Source of the DNA: Microvelia longipes | Lineage: Eukaryota; Arthropoda; Insecta; Hemiptera; Veliidae | Length of the DNA: 64,000 nucleotides | NCBI GenBank assembly: GCA_018340805.1 | Contig: JACMZG010001863.1 | Span: forward strand, 58,152,477-58,216,476 | Reading direction: 5' to 3' | In this document: one piece after another, positions 31,020-43,288 of the stretch | How the letters are laid out: every line of letters starts with the position of its first letter | Numbering within the stretch: position 1 is the first letter of the stretch | Notes under the pieces: generated by a model | Database searches by the model: none | The model's input: only the letters and a program-made list of their open reading frames with translations | What the model was told of the DNA's origin: nothing | Made by a program: the position numbers and the translations under genes

Positions 31020-32355
31020 TTAATATTGTTAATTGAAAAAAAAATTAAGGAGAAATGGCGTTAAAACAAGGTGTAAAAATCTATTTAGACCGGTGTCAGC
31101 TAAATTGGGCTACCTTAAGTGGCGCAAATTAAAATTATGTACTCACACAGGAAGGGGCTTCGGCGTGCTGATCGGCCCCGCAAAATTGGACTGATAAATT
31201 TTGTCTAAAGTTGCTATTTCGTAGATAAAAAGGTTTTTTTCTTTGCAACATTAGTTTTGTTAGATTTCAGTTCTCTTCATTTTAAGTCCATCATTGTGTC
31301 TTGTAGACCACTATGGCTTGTGGGCCACTGTGTCTTGTAAGCCACAGTGTAAACATACAAAGATTTACTAAGCGTTTGGTTGTATTAAGACGCATAAAAG
31401 TGAAACGTCATGTTGAACTTTCCATTTGATACACTTACACTCGCATGACGGTCTCTTCTTACCTTAACCTTACCTCGTTCAGACTTGAAAACTTTGCTGT
31501 CATCATCCTCTGAAAACCTTTAGACTTTCTATATAATGTAATAGAACTTCAGTTTTATCAATGGGATATCTCCTATGGAAGGAAAAGCATTTTAATTCGA
31601 CGATAAAAGGAAAAAATTAGCGGCAAGTTTGGATGAAAGTTCGCTACAATGACATACTTAAGTTACATTAAGTTAATTACATTACTAGTTACATTAAATA
31701 ATGTAAATAATAAAATTAATTAATGAAGTGGGTTACTAATACTTGAATCTCATTAATTAAATAAAACTTGATGTGAAAGGTATTTAAAAAGAAATTTACA
31801 ACGCCTGTACTACATAGTAATGCGGTACATGTTTTGTACCTCGGGGCGTTTATTTACTTTATTTGAGGAGTCTCAAAATAAAAATAAAATCGTACAAATA
31901 TCTTCTTTTACAATTTTTTAAAAGTAAATATTTTAAAATAAAATAAAAAAAAATATATTTAGTTCAAAGAAGATATAAATGCACTAAGAAGGATGTGTTT
32001 ATAAACTTCCAATTAGCAGCGGTGAGTATCAGGTGGTTATATTCCACCCTCCAGTGGCTTTATTCTCAAGTTTGTTGAAACGAAAAACTTCCTAGGGTGG
32101 ACATTTTGCCAACCCTTAGACTAGTAATGCTTTTTCAACAGAAGTAAACCATTTCCTTTACGCGTGGGATATAAACTCTAAAGTATCAGGAAAACGGAAC
32201 GAATTATAAGCTTCACATCCTGTCGAGAGGCTCACACAAATGGTGTTTATAACCAATATATGAGAAAGTTAGCTTTTACTGTCTCAGACTTGATATTGTA
32301 CCTAATATTGTCTCAGACTTGATGTTCGATACAAGAATGTCAAAATCTCTATATT
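31020..32355. other. Intergenic, no gene seen
   Basis: AT-rich sequence without ORFs. A short direct repeat about TTGTAGACCA/TTGTAAGCCAC occurs at 31300-31345. Nothing else stands out. Confidence 0.6.
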
Positions 32356-32357
32356 AC

Positions 32358-32545
32358 AAAAAAAATCCGGCGCGGTGGTCCGTTGTCGGGCGAATTTCAT
32401 TTAGAATGCGTGTTTCCGTGCTTAACAACCCATTTCTTGCTTAAGGTTCCGGTTCATGCTTTAGAACCTAACCCATTACTCAATTGTCAAGCACTGCTCG
32501 TAACTCATTTTGTCTGTATTTTTCAAAGGAAATGCGCAAAACCTT
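32358..32545 (+). mobile_element. Foldback element C, single arm
   Basis: Matches the left arm of 19745-20252: GGCGAATTTCATTTAGAATG, CGTGTTTCCGTGCTTAACAA, then GTCAAGCACTGCTCGTAACT and TTTTTCAAAGGAAATGCGC. The second arm is missing. Confidence 0.75.
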
Positions 32546-32734
32546 TAAAGATAACTGACTAAACTTAAAGGTAAGTGCTGCTTAATTTGTTGTTAACAAA
32601 GGTGAGCTGTAAGCTCACCTTATGTCAAATAAAAAGTTAAATTGAGATGACATTTTATAATTGACCCATAAAGAATTTATATGGGTCTAATTCGTCATAG
32701 CATTGCATAGGTTCAAAACAAATGTAACGTCGTG

Positions 32735-32852
32735 GTTGTAAATTTCATTAGAATCGAAACTCTGATGGAATCGAAACGTGATTGTAAATTGCATTGGAAA
32801 TGAAACTCTTGATTGAATCGAGACTTGATTGTAAATTGCATTAGAATCGAAA
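32735..32852. repeat. Short tandem repeat, about 55-60 bp
   Basis: GTTGTAAATTTCATTAGAAT followed by CGAAACTC recurs three times in slightly altered form, with alternating ATCGAAACTC/ATCGAGACTT ends. Confidence 0.75.
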
Positions 32853-33684
32853 CTCTCCATCACTGTAATCATCATTATCATTACACAAATAAGCATTTAA
32901 CACGAATTCTCACATCTATCAATACACACCTGCACCATTAAGCAATGTCATTATATTACTCTGACACATACACACCTATTTTATATTTAAGGTTCATAAT
33001 ATAAGAGGTGTGTAATATAAAATGTCTATTATATTCTTTCATTTAATAAAAAATAGATAATGATAGTATTAAATATTTTATTAACGCCTTAACATTTTTT
33101 TTTATTTATAATTTTATTTTATTGAGCGCATGCTCCAAGTTTGTTATTACATTCACTCAAGCCCCTTCGTTAAAAAGGTGGGTATAACACCCAATAAACT
33201 AATAAACTTTACCGCATTTATCTTACATAAAAATGTACAATCTTACAAACTAAATACAGTAATACAGGGATAAAAGAAGGAAAGTTATTTTTTACATCAA
33301 GATTTTTGACACAAATACTCAAATTTTCATTTACAATTATATACAATAAACAAGTTATTCCCACTGGCACCTTATAAACATTAGTGACACACTTAGCAGA
33401 GCAGTACACACACCGGTCAATAAAATGATTGAGAAAAAAAAACAAAAAAAAAACAGATAAAAAAAAATCAACGCCTTAACATTATAAAGTTCTTGAATAA
33501 AGTCCTCGCGTATATATTGCTAAATTTCTTTTCAGTGCGTTGGTAATAGGATTAAATGAATACTTTAACGGTTGTTAATAAGGCGAAAGCGCAAATACAT
33601 GTATGTCCATTACTAGAAGGAAAAGTTTTTCCTAAATGTTTAATAATTTAATCTGAAATTAATAAATTTTAGATTAAATTAGAC

Positions 33685-33727
33685 CGTTTAGATTAAAAGC
33701 TAAAACAATTAGCTTTTAATCTAAACG
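33685..33727. repeat. Perfect 19-bp hairpin
   Basis: CGTTTAGATTAAAAGCTAA at 33685-33703, loop AACAA, and its exact complement at 33709-33727. Outside it, GTATTTTTAGTGATT and AATCACTAGAATACTT are also complementary, about 45 bases apart. No ORF is near. Confidence 0.85.
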
Positions 33728-33899
33728 TAGTATTTTTAGTGATTATAATTACCGTTTACTTTTTACAAAAATTAAAAATCACTAGAATACTTCAATTAAG
33801 ATAAAACTAACAAGAAAGAATTAAAAAGGAGTAAAAATAAAAGATAATTCTAAATTAAGATGAAGCTTGCGTTTTTTCAAATGGTAAATCTTAATATTT

Positions 33900-34660
33900 T
33901 TTACTCTTCCTCATTTATACCCTATGTATATAGGGAAAATATTATTTTTGTACTAAACATCCGAAACCGGGATTTTACCTTCCACTTCAAAAGTTTTCCA
34001 TACCTTCTGAGTGGATCTTACAAAGTTGTGTATCGATTATTATCGTAGCTTCCAGTGTGTTAAAGCTAGATAAATTAATCGTAGCACGAAAATATTAGGT
34101 CCAGTTGAGCTATACGGAAAATAATTTTATGACGTCATTTACTATCATAAATAGCTCATAAAAAATTTCGAAAAATCATAAAACACTGAATAATAATTGG
34201 ATCAATGTAAAATTAGGCACGCATGTAGTCCTATATAAATATAATATGTGATGAGTTTCATATTATTATCAGTGTTAGCTCAATGCTTATCGTATGACAT
34301 GTCTACGTGATTTTAAGAAATCGTAGAAATTAAAAAATAATAATCCATTTAAGACAACATGTGGTGCAACTGTATCTCTATATACGAGATAAATAATTAT
34401 TACAAGTTTTACTCCAATTTGGCTAATCTACAGTTTTGTTCAATCACTAATGTTAAGCAGCATCAAGTGTAGTCAGTACCTAGATAAGTGTCCGCTTGGA
34501 ATAAAACCGACGTTTTACTGACGTAATTTACAATGTACATTTGGTGATTTTCATATTCTGAGGACGAGTCCTAAGTAGTGAGGATGGGCGTAGCGAATCC
34601 GATCACGTGAGGAAAAATTCTGAGGTTCCCGTACCCGTTTTTTTATTTGTTTTTAGTCCT
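33900..34660 (+). repeat. 5S-associated family, near-complete copy
   Basis: Has the full order of parts: CTCATTTATACCCTATGTAT with ATAGGGAAAATATT; GAAACCGGGATTTTACC; GAGTGGATCTTAC; ATGACGTCATTTACTATC; AAATCATAAAACACTGAATA; TGAGTTTCATATTATTATCA; the best 5S-like block at 34452-34508 (TTAAGCAGCATCAAGTGTAG then TCAGTACCTAGATAAGTGTC and CGCTTGGAATAA); GAGGACGAGTCC...GAGGATGGGCGTAGCGAATC; and TGAGGTTCCCGTACCC. The clearest copy for deriving a consensus. Confidence 0.8.
34452..34508 (+). ncRNA. 5S rRNA-like segment (3' half, pseudogene-like)
   Basis: Matches the second half of arthropod 5S rRNA, the region carrying box A, the intermediate element and box C of the internal promoter: TTAAGCAGCATCAAGTGTAG, GTCAGTACCTAGATAAGTGT, CCGCTTGGAA. 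The 5' half of 5S is absent, so it cannot make a normal 5S rRNA. Embedded in a repeat (33900-34660), as are the related segments listed in the findings. Confidence 0.6.
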
Positions 34661-34664
34661 TTTT

Positions 34665-37600
34665 GTCTTTAGACACTGACGATGACCGTTTAGGATAAAA
34701 GATGGTTTTGAATAGATTTAAACATTACGGAGAGTTATATCATTACCGACACTATTTAATTATCATTTACCCTTTCTCTCAAAACCATCTTTCGCTTACA
34801 CGCACTCGTTATGATTTCATTTACTTCATGTCTTTATATCTTAATGGATAAAAAGCATTGTAGGTAAAAAATTACCGCTGTACTAGAAATGTTTGTTATT
34901 TTGAGTCCTACAAATTTTATTTATAACTTTTTCAAAATTTTAAAAATAAATTGTTTATAAATCATATTAAGTAGAAAACACCAATGTGCTCCTGAATGAA
35001 CTGCTTCAGGAGTGCGGTGTCAATTTTATAATTAAGCACCGAAATCAGTTCATACTTTTCTCATTTTGACCAAATTGTTTTCGGATAAATTTCGCCGAGA
35101 TGCGAGATATAGGTTAATGTAAAAAAAGATTTACAGACTTTGTCTGTTGGCAAAGTCAACCTGGGACCTTCGCATTTTAAAGGCTTTTGTTTAAATTAAT
35201 AATACAACATAAGTAAACTCGCTCAGATGACATTTTGATAAAATGGACCTTCATTATTTCAGTGCTTTTAATATTTCGAGTTTTATGAAAGACGTATTAA
35301 AAGTCTAAATGCAAAGATCAAACGATAATTATAAACGTCGATCGTCGTAATGATCAATAATCACGTTCACTTTAGCTCACAAGTTCGCTTGATTAACATA
35401 TATTAGATTTGCTTATGTGCGCATTTTGTTCGCTTCCTTAGTTCACATTGCGTAAATGAGGAAAGTCGAGTAATATTGGAAATAAGATTCATACAAACAT
35501 TATTAAGTTGCGGTCCCGGACCTAACGGTTGGTTCTATCGATAGCAATACTCTTTCTAATTACTCATGAGGAGGACAAGCGATATGGACTGATTTGAATG
35601 TAAACCACGACTATAGTCTTGTTGGGGTCTTTATGACGTAACGGAATGCTATGACTTCCTTGATGACCTACTTACCAACGACTTCATACACCTTGGGTAA
35701 AACTTTATTCTTTCAACTTTGTAACAAGTCAGGTTCAATTCTACGACATTATGTACTAGATCTTTGCTGCGATATTATTTGTATCTACTTCTTACGTTGT
35801 AAGTAATTATGTTATTAAATCATGAAATTAATTTAATCCAAGATATAACTAGATGTTTCAACTCAAGAATGGAAGACTAGACTTCTAGCCATCCATTCTT
35901 GGTTTCAACTATCTTCCGGATAGCACAATAAACCTAAAGGTTGCCTTTTGTACGAACTCTCTAGCAAAAATACACTTGGGAGTTGCGATAATAATATCAA
36001 CACCCACAGAAGGTTCAGAGCAATTAACTGAACCTTATAAATTAATTTAAATATAAATGGAATAATATAAAAAAAAATATATAAATGGAAATAAATGCTA
36101 ACAAAAAATATAATTGACATTTATAGAGTACTTAACTATTTAACTTAACACACGTTTAGCTATTTCATGATTTAACTTAAAAGGAATCTATTAATACTAT
36201 AAATATTAATACTATTAATATTTAAGATCTTTTATTGTACTTATGCTAGTTTAGGCCTGAAAACGCTTTGATATTTAATATATTTTTTTGTAGAGCTTCT
36301 TTTTTAGGTACTACGGTATTTATAAATGCACTAGTGCTATCTTTTATTAAAAAAGATCATTAAATAAAATATTTATTAACTAAAGAAGAGCTTGATTTGT
36401 AAATTAAGAGGGTTTTAGTTTTAAATGTATAAGTCAACGTGCATTGCAATTTCTCGTTATTGGTGCTGTGATCCATAAATGTCATTCTAAAATAAGCACA
36501 AAGTAAATCACACAAAAGTTATTTCTCACAGTTTGCAAACAGACAGAACTATTTCACGAGCTATCTAGACGTATCTAAACTTGAAAACTATGTAAAAACT
36601 TCTCACAATAACAAATACAGTTTGGTTCAAATATCCCATGGTGTTACACAAGAACTTACGGCTGTGACCTTAGCTAATGGACTGGTACCTGGGGATCATA
36701 CTGATCATAGTCTATCAAGTATCTCTATCTATCGCTGATTTTTTATTTAACTTGGAGACAATAATGTAAAATTAATTCGAATTTAATTAATCCTGTGAGC
36801 AATAAATTAAAAATGTCCCAAAGTAATATCATAATCTAAGTGATATAATATTATAGTACTCACTTAAGTAATATAATACTTTTGTCAGTTATTATTGCTT
36901 GACAGATATTGATCCATATAATTAGAGTACAAACAATGAATACTCAACTCAAAAAAGTCAAATACAGTATTCCCAGAAAATATTAAAGCCCTTATCATTC
37001 TTTTTAGATAAAGGAGTACCCAATTTGTTTTATGGTTATGTTTTATGCAAATTATTAATTAATTGCAAAAAAATATAAAATACTTATTGCGAACTTAGTC
37101 AGCAAATTGTATCAGGCATAAAAGAAATAAGAATTAGGTTTTTTATAAGAAAAAAAATATTTTCTGTTTGTCTAAATTTTTTTTCTTTTTTTCTCAAAAA
37201 ACAAGAAGAACATTCTTCTATTGACTTTAATCTGATAATAAAGGTCCTTCATTTTCGTTTCTAACACATCGATCTGACTGAATTTATATATAGTGGACTG
37301 TACTATCATAGAGATATATTACTAGAGGGGCCCTATTGGTTGAATTTTGAAACATCGAAAAAGTAACCTGACCACATTCGATTATCATTTTCATCAAAGA
37401 AACAGAACAAAAAACAGTAAATTATATAATAGAATGTTTAAAATACAAATCACAACACAAACAAACTGCGGGAAGCCGAAAACAATTGATTAATTATAAC
37501 CTAAACTCCCTCTTGGAGGAGGTTTCAATGAGTTTACACAAAGCCCCTGAGAGCCCCACTAAAAATGTTTCAGGCCTCTCAATGTATTAAGATAGGCTAT

Positions 37601-37740
37601 TCCCCCTCTAATATATATCTCTATGTGTACTATCACTTCACATGGGCAATGCTATTTCATCCTGTTCTTCTAGTTGAGCTTAGTTCATGTTGACATTCTA
37701 ATTTCATAGATACTAATTGTTTGTGTTGTATTTTATGTTT
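34665..37740. other. Intergenic, no gene seen
   Basis: About 3 kb of AT-rich sequence without a plausible ORF. An imperfect hairpin with a 9-bp stem (AAGAATGGA/TCCATTCTT) is at 35864-35905. From 37480 to 37620 is a slightly GC-richer block. Nothing that I can assign. Confidence 0.6.
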
Positions 37741-39081
37741 CAGTGAGTAGAATCGGAAGAAAACATGAACTTGAACTGACGACCGTATTTCCCCGCATTG
37801 GATTAGGAAATAAGGTAAATATTACATTTCTTGGTCCTTACAACATTAATGTTGTTTATGATATGGCAGCAGGATAGAACGAAAGAGATTGAAGCAGATT
37901 AATTTTTAATAAAGTTACATGTCTTATTCACGGCCATAACTTCGGAAGATTGAATCTGTGTTTATAAATTTATAGTTTATTCTATCGCGTTATTGATGTT
38001 TCGTCGAATTGCATAGACGTGGGCATAGTGGGGGCCATACATGCCGTAGCTCCTGCACAAAATAGTAGTTAGTATAGTAAATCTTTATACATAATAAATT
38101 ATAATAAACTATGCATACTATAATTACATTTTAATCTAATTTTAGCGTTACCAGTTATTAAATAATAATAATTAATAGTTCTTATCTAAGTTATTATAGT
38201 ATTAAAAAAACCAAAAAAAAAAAACAACTAATATGGTTCCTTTAATATTATTCAATGCATCTGAGCATATAATTGGTTTCCCTGCGCACTTCTTAATACT
38301 ATTGCGTCCTTTCAAAGAAAACGCCTGAATTGTTGGCTTCGCTAGTCTGCATTTCCGAAATACATTAACGCATAATTATGCACTTAGGCTTGCTTTGCTC
38401 GCTAAATTTTCTACAATATCCCGCGTTGAGTCATTTTTAGCGTTTTTCGTTTTCTAATACCACTTCTCTGATCACCCTCATCCAATTGTAGTCATGGTTA
38501 CTGGTTTAAAGTCATGCATAGATTCAAGATAAAATAACATAGTCTTGTTGATAATAGACTTTCAACATTAAATATATATATGACACAGGTTACTAAAACT
38601 ATGAGATCAATGTTTCGATTAGTGACAAATTTTAAAAGAAGTATATTTTAGAGGAAAAAAATAAATGGCTTGTTATGATTTCTAATAGATGTCATCGGGA
38701 CACTGATAGGACTATTATTAAACAAATACTTCACTTAAAAAAAGTACTTTATTGTTTATTCAAGTCAAGTCCGAATTGTCCAGGTTAAAATGCTTAGTAC
38801 CCGAGAACAGTGCTTTGTATCAAGTACCTCCAGGCTTGTACTTGCTAAGTTCACTGTCCTCCTAAGTCCTACGCATACAGTCATTCCTCCTTGGTATTCA
38901 TACTATGCTTGAATCATTTTTTTAACTGTTTTATTTACATAATATAATTTTTTGTTGCAAAGTAACGTTAGCGTAGAATGGAATGGTCAAACAGATAGTA
39001 TAAAATGATCTAGATCGAGTGGGTAGATTTTGTTTTTACCTTCTTACTCTGGATGTCCAGGCAGCTCTCTTCGTGGGGATA

Positions 39082-39790
39082 CGTTGTCGCAAATGTCCAT
39101 TGTCACAAATGGCCATTGGAGCCAAGGCCGTCAAACTCGACCGATGACGCAAAAGGGCGATGTCACAAATTTTCGTTTGAGAAAATCTCATTTTTTACGT
39201 TATTTTTGCTATATTGTGCCAAATTAGGTAAAAACTTGATAAGAATAAGGTTTCCTAGTAGTTTTTCCTCTTTAATATTATCAAAAATGAAGCCTGTCAA
39301 AAAATGTTCGAATGAGCTAATATCTTATAAGATATACGATTTTTAAATCTCTCTTTATGTCACCTCATTTTGTATCGTAAAAATCACGATGGCTGTGACT
39401 TTTCTTTCCGTCCCTTAAGTCACTGTCAAATGACGTGTTTTAATAATCGAACTGTCAATAACAACCAATAATAATAATAATAATAAACACTGTCAAATGA
39501 CGTGTTTTAATAATCAAACTATGGCTTGTTTACAATTTTTAGAAGAAAGTGGCGTGTTTATCAGACAAAAATTTTCGATGAAGCAAAATGAAAATTTTTA
39601 ATATAAATACATTGTTTTGCAGAATCTTACATTTATAACCTTTTCTATGGATCACTTCTCATTTTTTTCGAAAACTACAGCTGGAAAACACTTAAAAAAT
39701 TGATGTCAAGAATGTTCGTTGGAGCAAATTAGGAGGAGTTGCTCCAATGCCCGTTTGTGACACTGAACATTTGTGTCAACGGAGGCGACT
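39082..39790. mobile_element. Terminal-inverted-repeat element of about 700 bp
   Basis: The left end TTGTCGCAAATGTCCATTGT then CACAAATGGCCATTGGAGCC is complementary, with differences, to the right end CTCCAATGCCCGTTTGTGAC then ACTGAACATTTGTGTCAACG. Inside are an (AAT)n tract at 39471-39486 and a direct repeat CACTGTCAAATGACGTGTTT at 39421 and 39489. No transposase; a non-autonomous DNA element. Confidence 0.65.
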
Positions 39791-40039
39791 CTCAATATAT
39801 ATCCACAGTTTTGGGTTCAACATAAAGATGTGGTAACCACCCGAAATTGTATTTCTGCAGGATGGCAGTATACATATAATAATTTATACTGAATACACAA
39901 CTAAATACTGATAATGAGTCCCTTTAACTATGTAGTATCTAAGGACTATTATGATGGATGCAGCCAAGATAGATAAAGATGGAATAAATAAAGATGAAAG
40001 ATGGATAAACGACTCGCTGGAAGCAATTAACTGCATAGG

Positions 40040-40270
40040 CTTCAAATCAAGAAGATTTAGGCCTTCAAGTAGTGACGGTGACCACGTTAACGTAGATATG
40101 AATCCGACGTGTCGCTACCAGCGTGAGAACATAAAAAACTGAACTCATTTCGTTTTTGTAATGCATCGTGTTTTCATGCGTGATGACCAACATCGCAGAA
40201 GATGTGTCCCACAGTGGAAGCGAAACATCGCATTCATCATTTATATTGACTCGGTGACTGTCGTAAGACT
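40040..40270 (+). repeat. Repeat block shared with 8980 and 2960
   Basis: GATTTAGGCCTTCAAGTAGT and GGTGACCACGTTAACGTAGA recur as TTTAGGTCTTCCGGTGGTGA, CCACGTCAATGTAGATGA at about 8983-9020, and inverted at about 2985-3040. Downstream, GCGAAACATCG follows a GTGATGACCAACATCGCAGA block. The ORF at 39951-40142 is this repeat read through and has no known domain. Confidence 0.5.
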
Positions 40271-40839
40271 TAAATATTCAAGCAAGAATTAAGTTTGGAT
40301 TTCAATTAGATAAACCTTTCAACAAATGTATGATTGGATTTCTTAAGGACATTGCGCAAGGCGAGATTTTAATTTTTATAAAACATGGAGTAGACATTCA
40401 CGATGATTTAATTGATTTTTTACCTTGAAGAATTAAATAAATAGAAAGGCTTCAAGTTCAGCTCAACTTTATTTTTAAAAGATTTCACACAACTTACGTG
40501 ATTTCAGAAAATAAATTTAGGAATGAAATTACTTGTCGATTTGCTCTAACTTTAGTTCTAAAACGAATAGCTGTTTCTTTTCTTGTTTATAACCATATTT
40601 TATTCCCAATTTTAAAATAATTAATACAAATATTAAGTTAATCATAAGTATGGGTTAAAAAGTTCGTCGCAAAAAATGCTTGTTTTTTTTAATATACAGG
40701 TTGGTTGGCCATTTTTTGTCATAATCACATCACAGGTTACGTTTTAATAAATAAATAAGTAAATAGGCAAGCGAAGCGAGCTTTAATCATTTTTCTATTT
40801 GTAAACTGCAATTTTGCTATTTTTTCCTACTCTTTGTAT

Positions 40840-40862
40840 CTGTGGGAGGGGGGGGGGGGGGT
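40840..40862. repeat. G-run
   Basis: About 14-16 consecutive G within GGGAGGGG...GTGG; possible G-quadruplex or slippage site. Similar shorter runs at 27728 and 46124. Confidence 0.9.
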
Positions 40863-40867
40863 GGCTT

Positions 40868-40985
40868 GTTTCCGTGCCTGGGTTACGCTCTTAGCTTATA
40901 TATATATTTCTTCAGTTTGCTAAAATAAATTCTCGTCTATTTTAGAACACACTTGAATATTAGCTACTACCACTATTATTATTAT
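40868..40985 (+). mobile_element. SINE fragment related to 9148-9382
   Basis: CCTGGGTTACGCTCTTAGCT then TATTTTAGAACACACTTGAA and TAGCTACTACCACTATTATT follow the order of the middle of the SINE at 9148. Head and distal tail are missing or eroded. Confidence 0.6.
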
Positions 40986-41147
40986 TGGTGACACCCTCGT
41001 CAGAATTTCGCATTTATTTGCATGCATGCACTATACATGCGAACGCAAATAAAAAATATTCGCTCCCCTTCGTCGATCAAGCTCCAAGGGTCGATGGTTT
41101 CTGTCCTGTAGATTGTCGCATTAGTAGTTACGTATACATATATACAC

Positions 41148-41160
41148 CACACACACACAC

Positions 41161-41201
<41 letters not shown>

Positions 41202-41225
41202 GTATATATATTATATATAATATAT

Positions 41226-41268
<43 letters not shown>

Positions 41269-41285
41269 TATATATGTTATATATA
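41148..41285. repeat. Compound (CA)n/(TA)n microsatellite
   Basis: (CA)n about 50 bases followed by (TA)n about 80 bases with ATAATA interruptions. Confidence 0.95.
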
Positions 41286-41554
41286 AAAATTTAACATCAT
41301 ATATATGTTTAGAATATATAGTTGTCTATGCAAATTAAATTTGAGTCAGAAATGATAATTCTTGGATGTTTAGTTCCTTTAAAAGGTCATCCTCATACTA
41401 AAAGCCAATCAGCCAATAGTATGATATTTTTGAGGTAATATTGGTAATATTTTTGAGGTCTAATATTGTAATAATGTTTAAGATATATAATATTGAGTCA
41501 GAATGAATCCTCAGTATACAGTAAAAATACAACAATTTCGATAAACAACAAACT

Positions 41555-41638
41555 TTAAATGAAACAACAACTTTAAATGAAACAACAAACTTTAAATGAA
41601 ACAACAAACTTTAAATGAAACAACAAACTTAACAATGA
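41555..41638. repeat. 20-bp tandem repeat
   Basis: Four copies of AACAACAAACTTTAAATGAA with small differences (the second lacks part of the CAA stretch). Confidence 0.9.
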
Positions 41639-42216
41639 ACTTATTAATTTAATTTCAGATTTATCTTTTAATTTTTATTTATCTTCGGAGGGCTCGTCGT
41701 GCTCAATGAGACTAGAAGTTATTCACTGATATAACTTTATTAGTTGAGAGCTCGAGTGTTGCTCCGCCTGCTGATGATGGCGTTATGCCGATGCCGGTCC
41801 AGGGATATTCATATCCAACAGCAAGTATCGATGGTAGCTTATTCTTCAATTAATTTAATTTAATTTACGCTAGATTATCTATTAATGTAAAAGACTTAAA
41901 CCTTTATATATACAAACTTAATTTAGGTTGAATATTTGTTTAATGATATAAATTCAATTTATAATAGAGGCGATTTTAAAATCCCTTATAATTGCAGTCT
42001 CGCCACTACAACCTGTAGCCTTTCTAATGACAAGGTGAATCCTTCGTTATTACCATTTCGATATTGACTAATAACTCTTAGATATATTGCACTTATCAAC
42101 ATTCCTTTACCTTTAATGAATTCTGCATATTTTACGTTATTACCGAATGACAACGAAAGTCGTTTTAAATTAGCTTCATAAAAGATATGTGAGTACAAAG
42201 TTTGTAAATTTATTTA

Positions 42217-42235
42217 TATATATAATATATATATA

Positions 42236-42330
<95 letters not shown>
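42217..42330. repeat. (TA)n microsatellite
   Basis: Over 100 bases of TA with two ATTATA interruptions near the left end. Confidence 0.95.
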
Positions 42331-42333
<3 letters not shown>

Positions 42334-42479
42334 ACACGTTTATTATTTGTATACTGCATTTTTATTTCTATAACATAATCATTCTAATTATAAAATATGC
42401 CTTACAATTCATATTTCATATTTTATGTAACAGTGAGATTCTTCAAATAGAAGACTATTATTTATAATCTTCATTTATT

Positions 42480-43255
42480 AGAATAGTATTGAATGGATTC
42501 AAATGACTTGCTTGTATACGAAATATCAAGTCTGAAGCGACATGGAATAGGATCTTTGAGACATTAGCGATGTAATGCGAGGATGCTATACAAGATGTGA
42601 TTACGAAATGATAAAGTAAAATATTATGAACACAGTTATAACAGTTTCGTTGTTCAAAAATATTGAGGACTTCAAAGGTTTTTCAAAAAAATGCATGCAA
42701 GTTTTAGTAGACAAACCAATTTACAAAGTATGTGAATTTTTGGATAAAAAATACTTTGAATAATATATGTAATTATTTTATTTATTAAGCTAGTTTAAGT
42801 CTGTGATTATTGTTATATTGTCTGTGATTTTTCTATTGTTTGTTTTGTCACACTTATTTATTTATATGTATATATTTTTTAGATATTAAGTTTTTAAAAG
42901 AAATTAAAAATTGATTTGTAAATGATTATTTTTAAATTAAGTATTGTTTTTAAGTTAGTCTAAGTAGTAGTTGGCATTTTTTGAGTAGTCAATGTTTCAA
43001 TGTCAATAAGTAGTCAATGTTAAGTAGTACAGTCTATAGCCGTCAAAAGAAATTGTTAATTTAAGTTAGTTATTTTCTTATTAATTTGCACACATTTATC
43101 TGGATCTTTTCTTTGTTTTGTTTTTTTAATTGGAATGTTTAAAATGGAAAATATTTGTAAATTATTTGTTTATTATTTAATGACGCAATGCAATTGTACT
43201 AATGTACTTATAAGCAAATAAAGAATTTCTTTATCTTCTTTATCTTCTTAATGCA
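42480..43255 (+). other. Intergenic; possible LINE-like 3' end
   Basis: From about 42850 the plus strand reads like a 3' UTR and ends TACTTATAAGCAAATAAAGA ATTTCTTTATCTTC, with an AATAAA and a short TTTATCTTC microsatellite. This is the usual end of a CR1/Jockey-type LINE copy, but no coding sequence remains, so the call is weak. Confidence 0.35.
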
Positions 43256-43288
43256 ACAGATCTTAACATTAGACGTTATATCTTTCAT

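Noticed and set aside
34452..34508. Functional 5S rRNA gene
   Set aside because: Only the 3' half is present, with changes in paired regions, and it lies inside a dispersed repeat.
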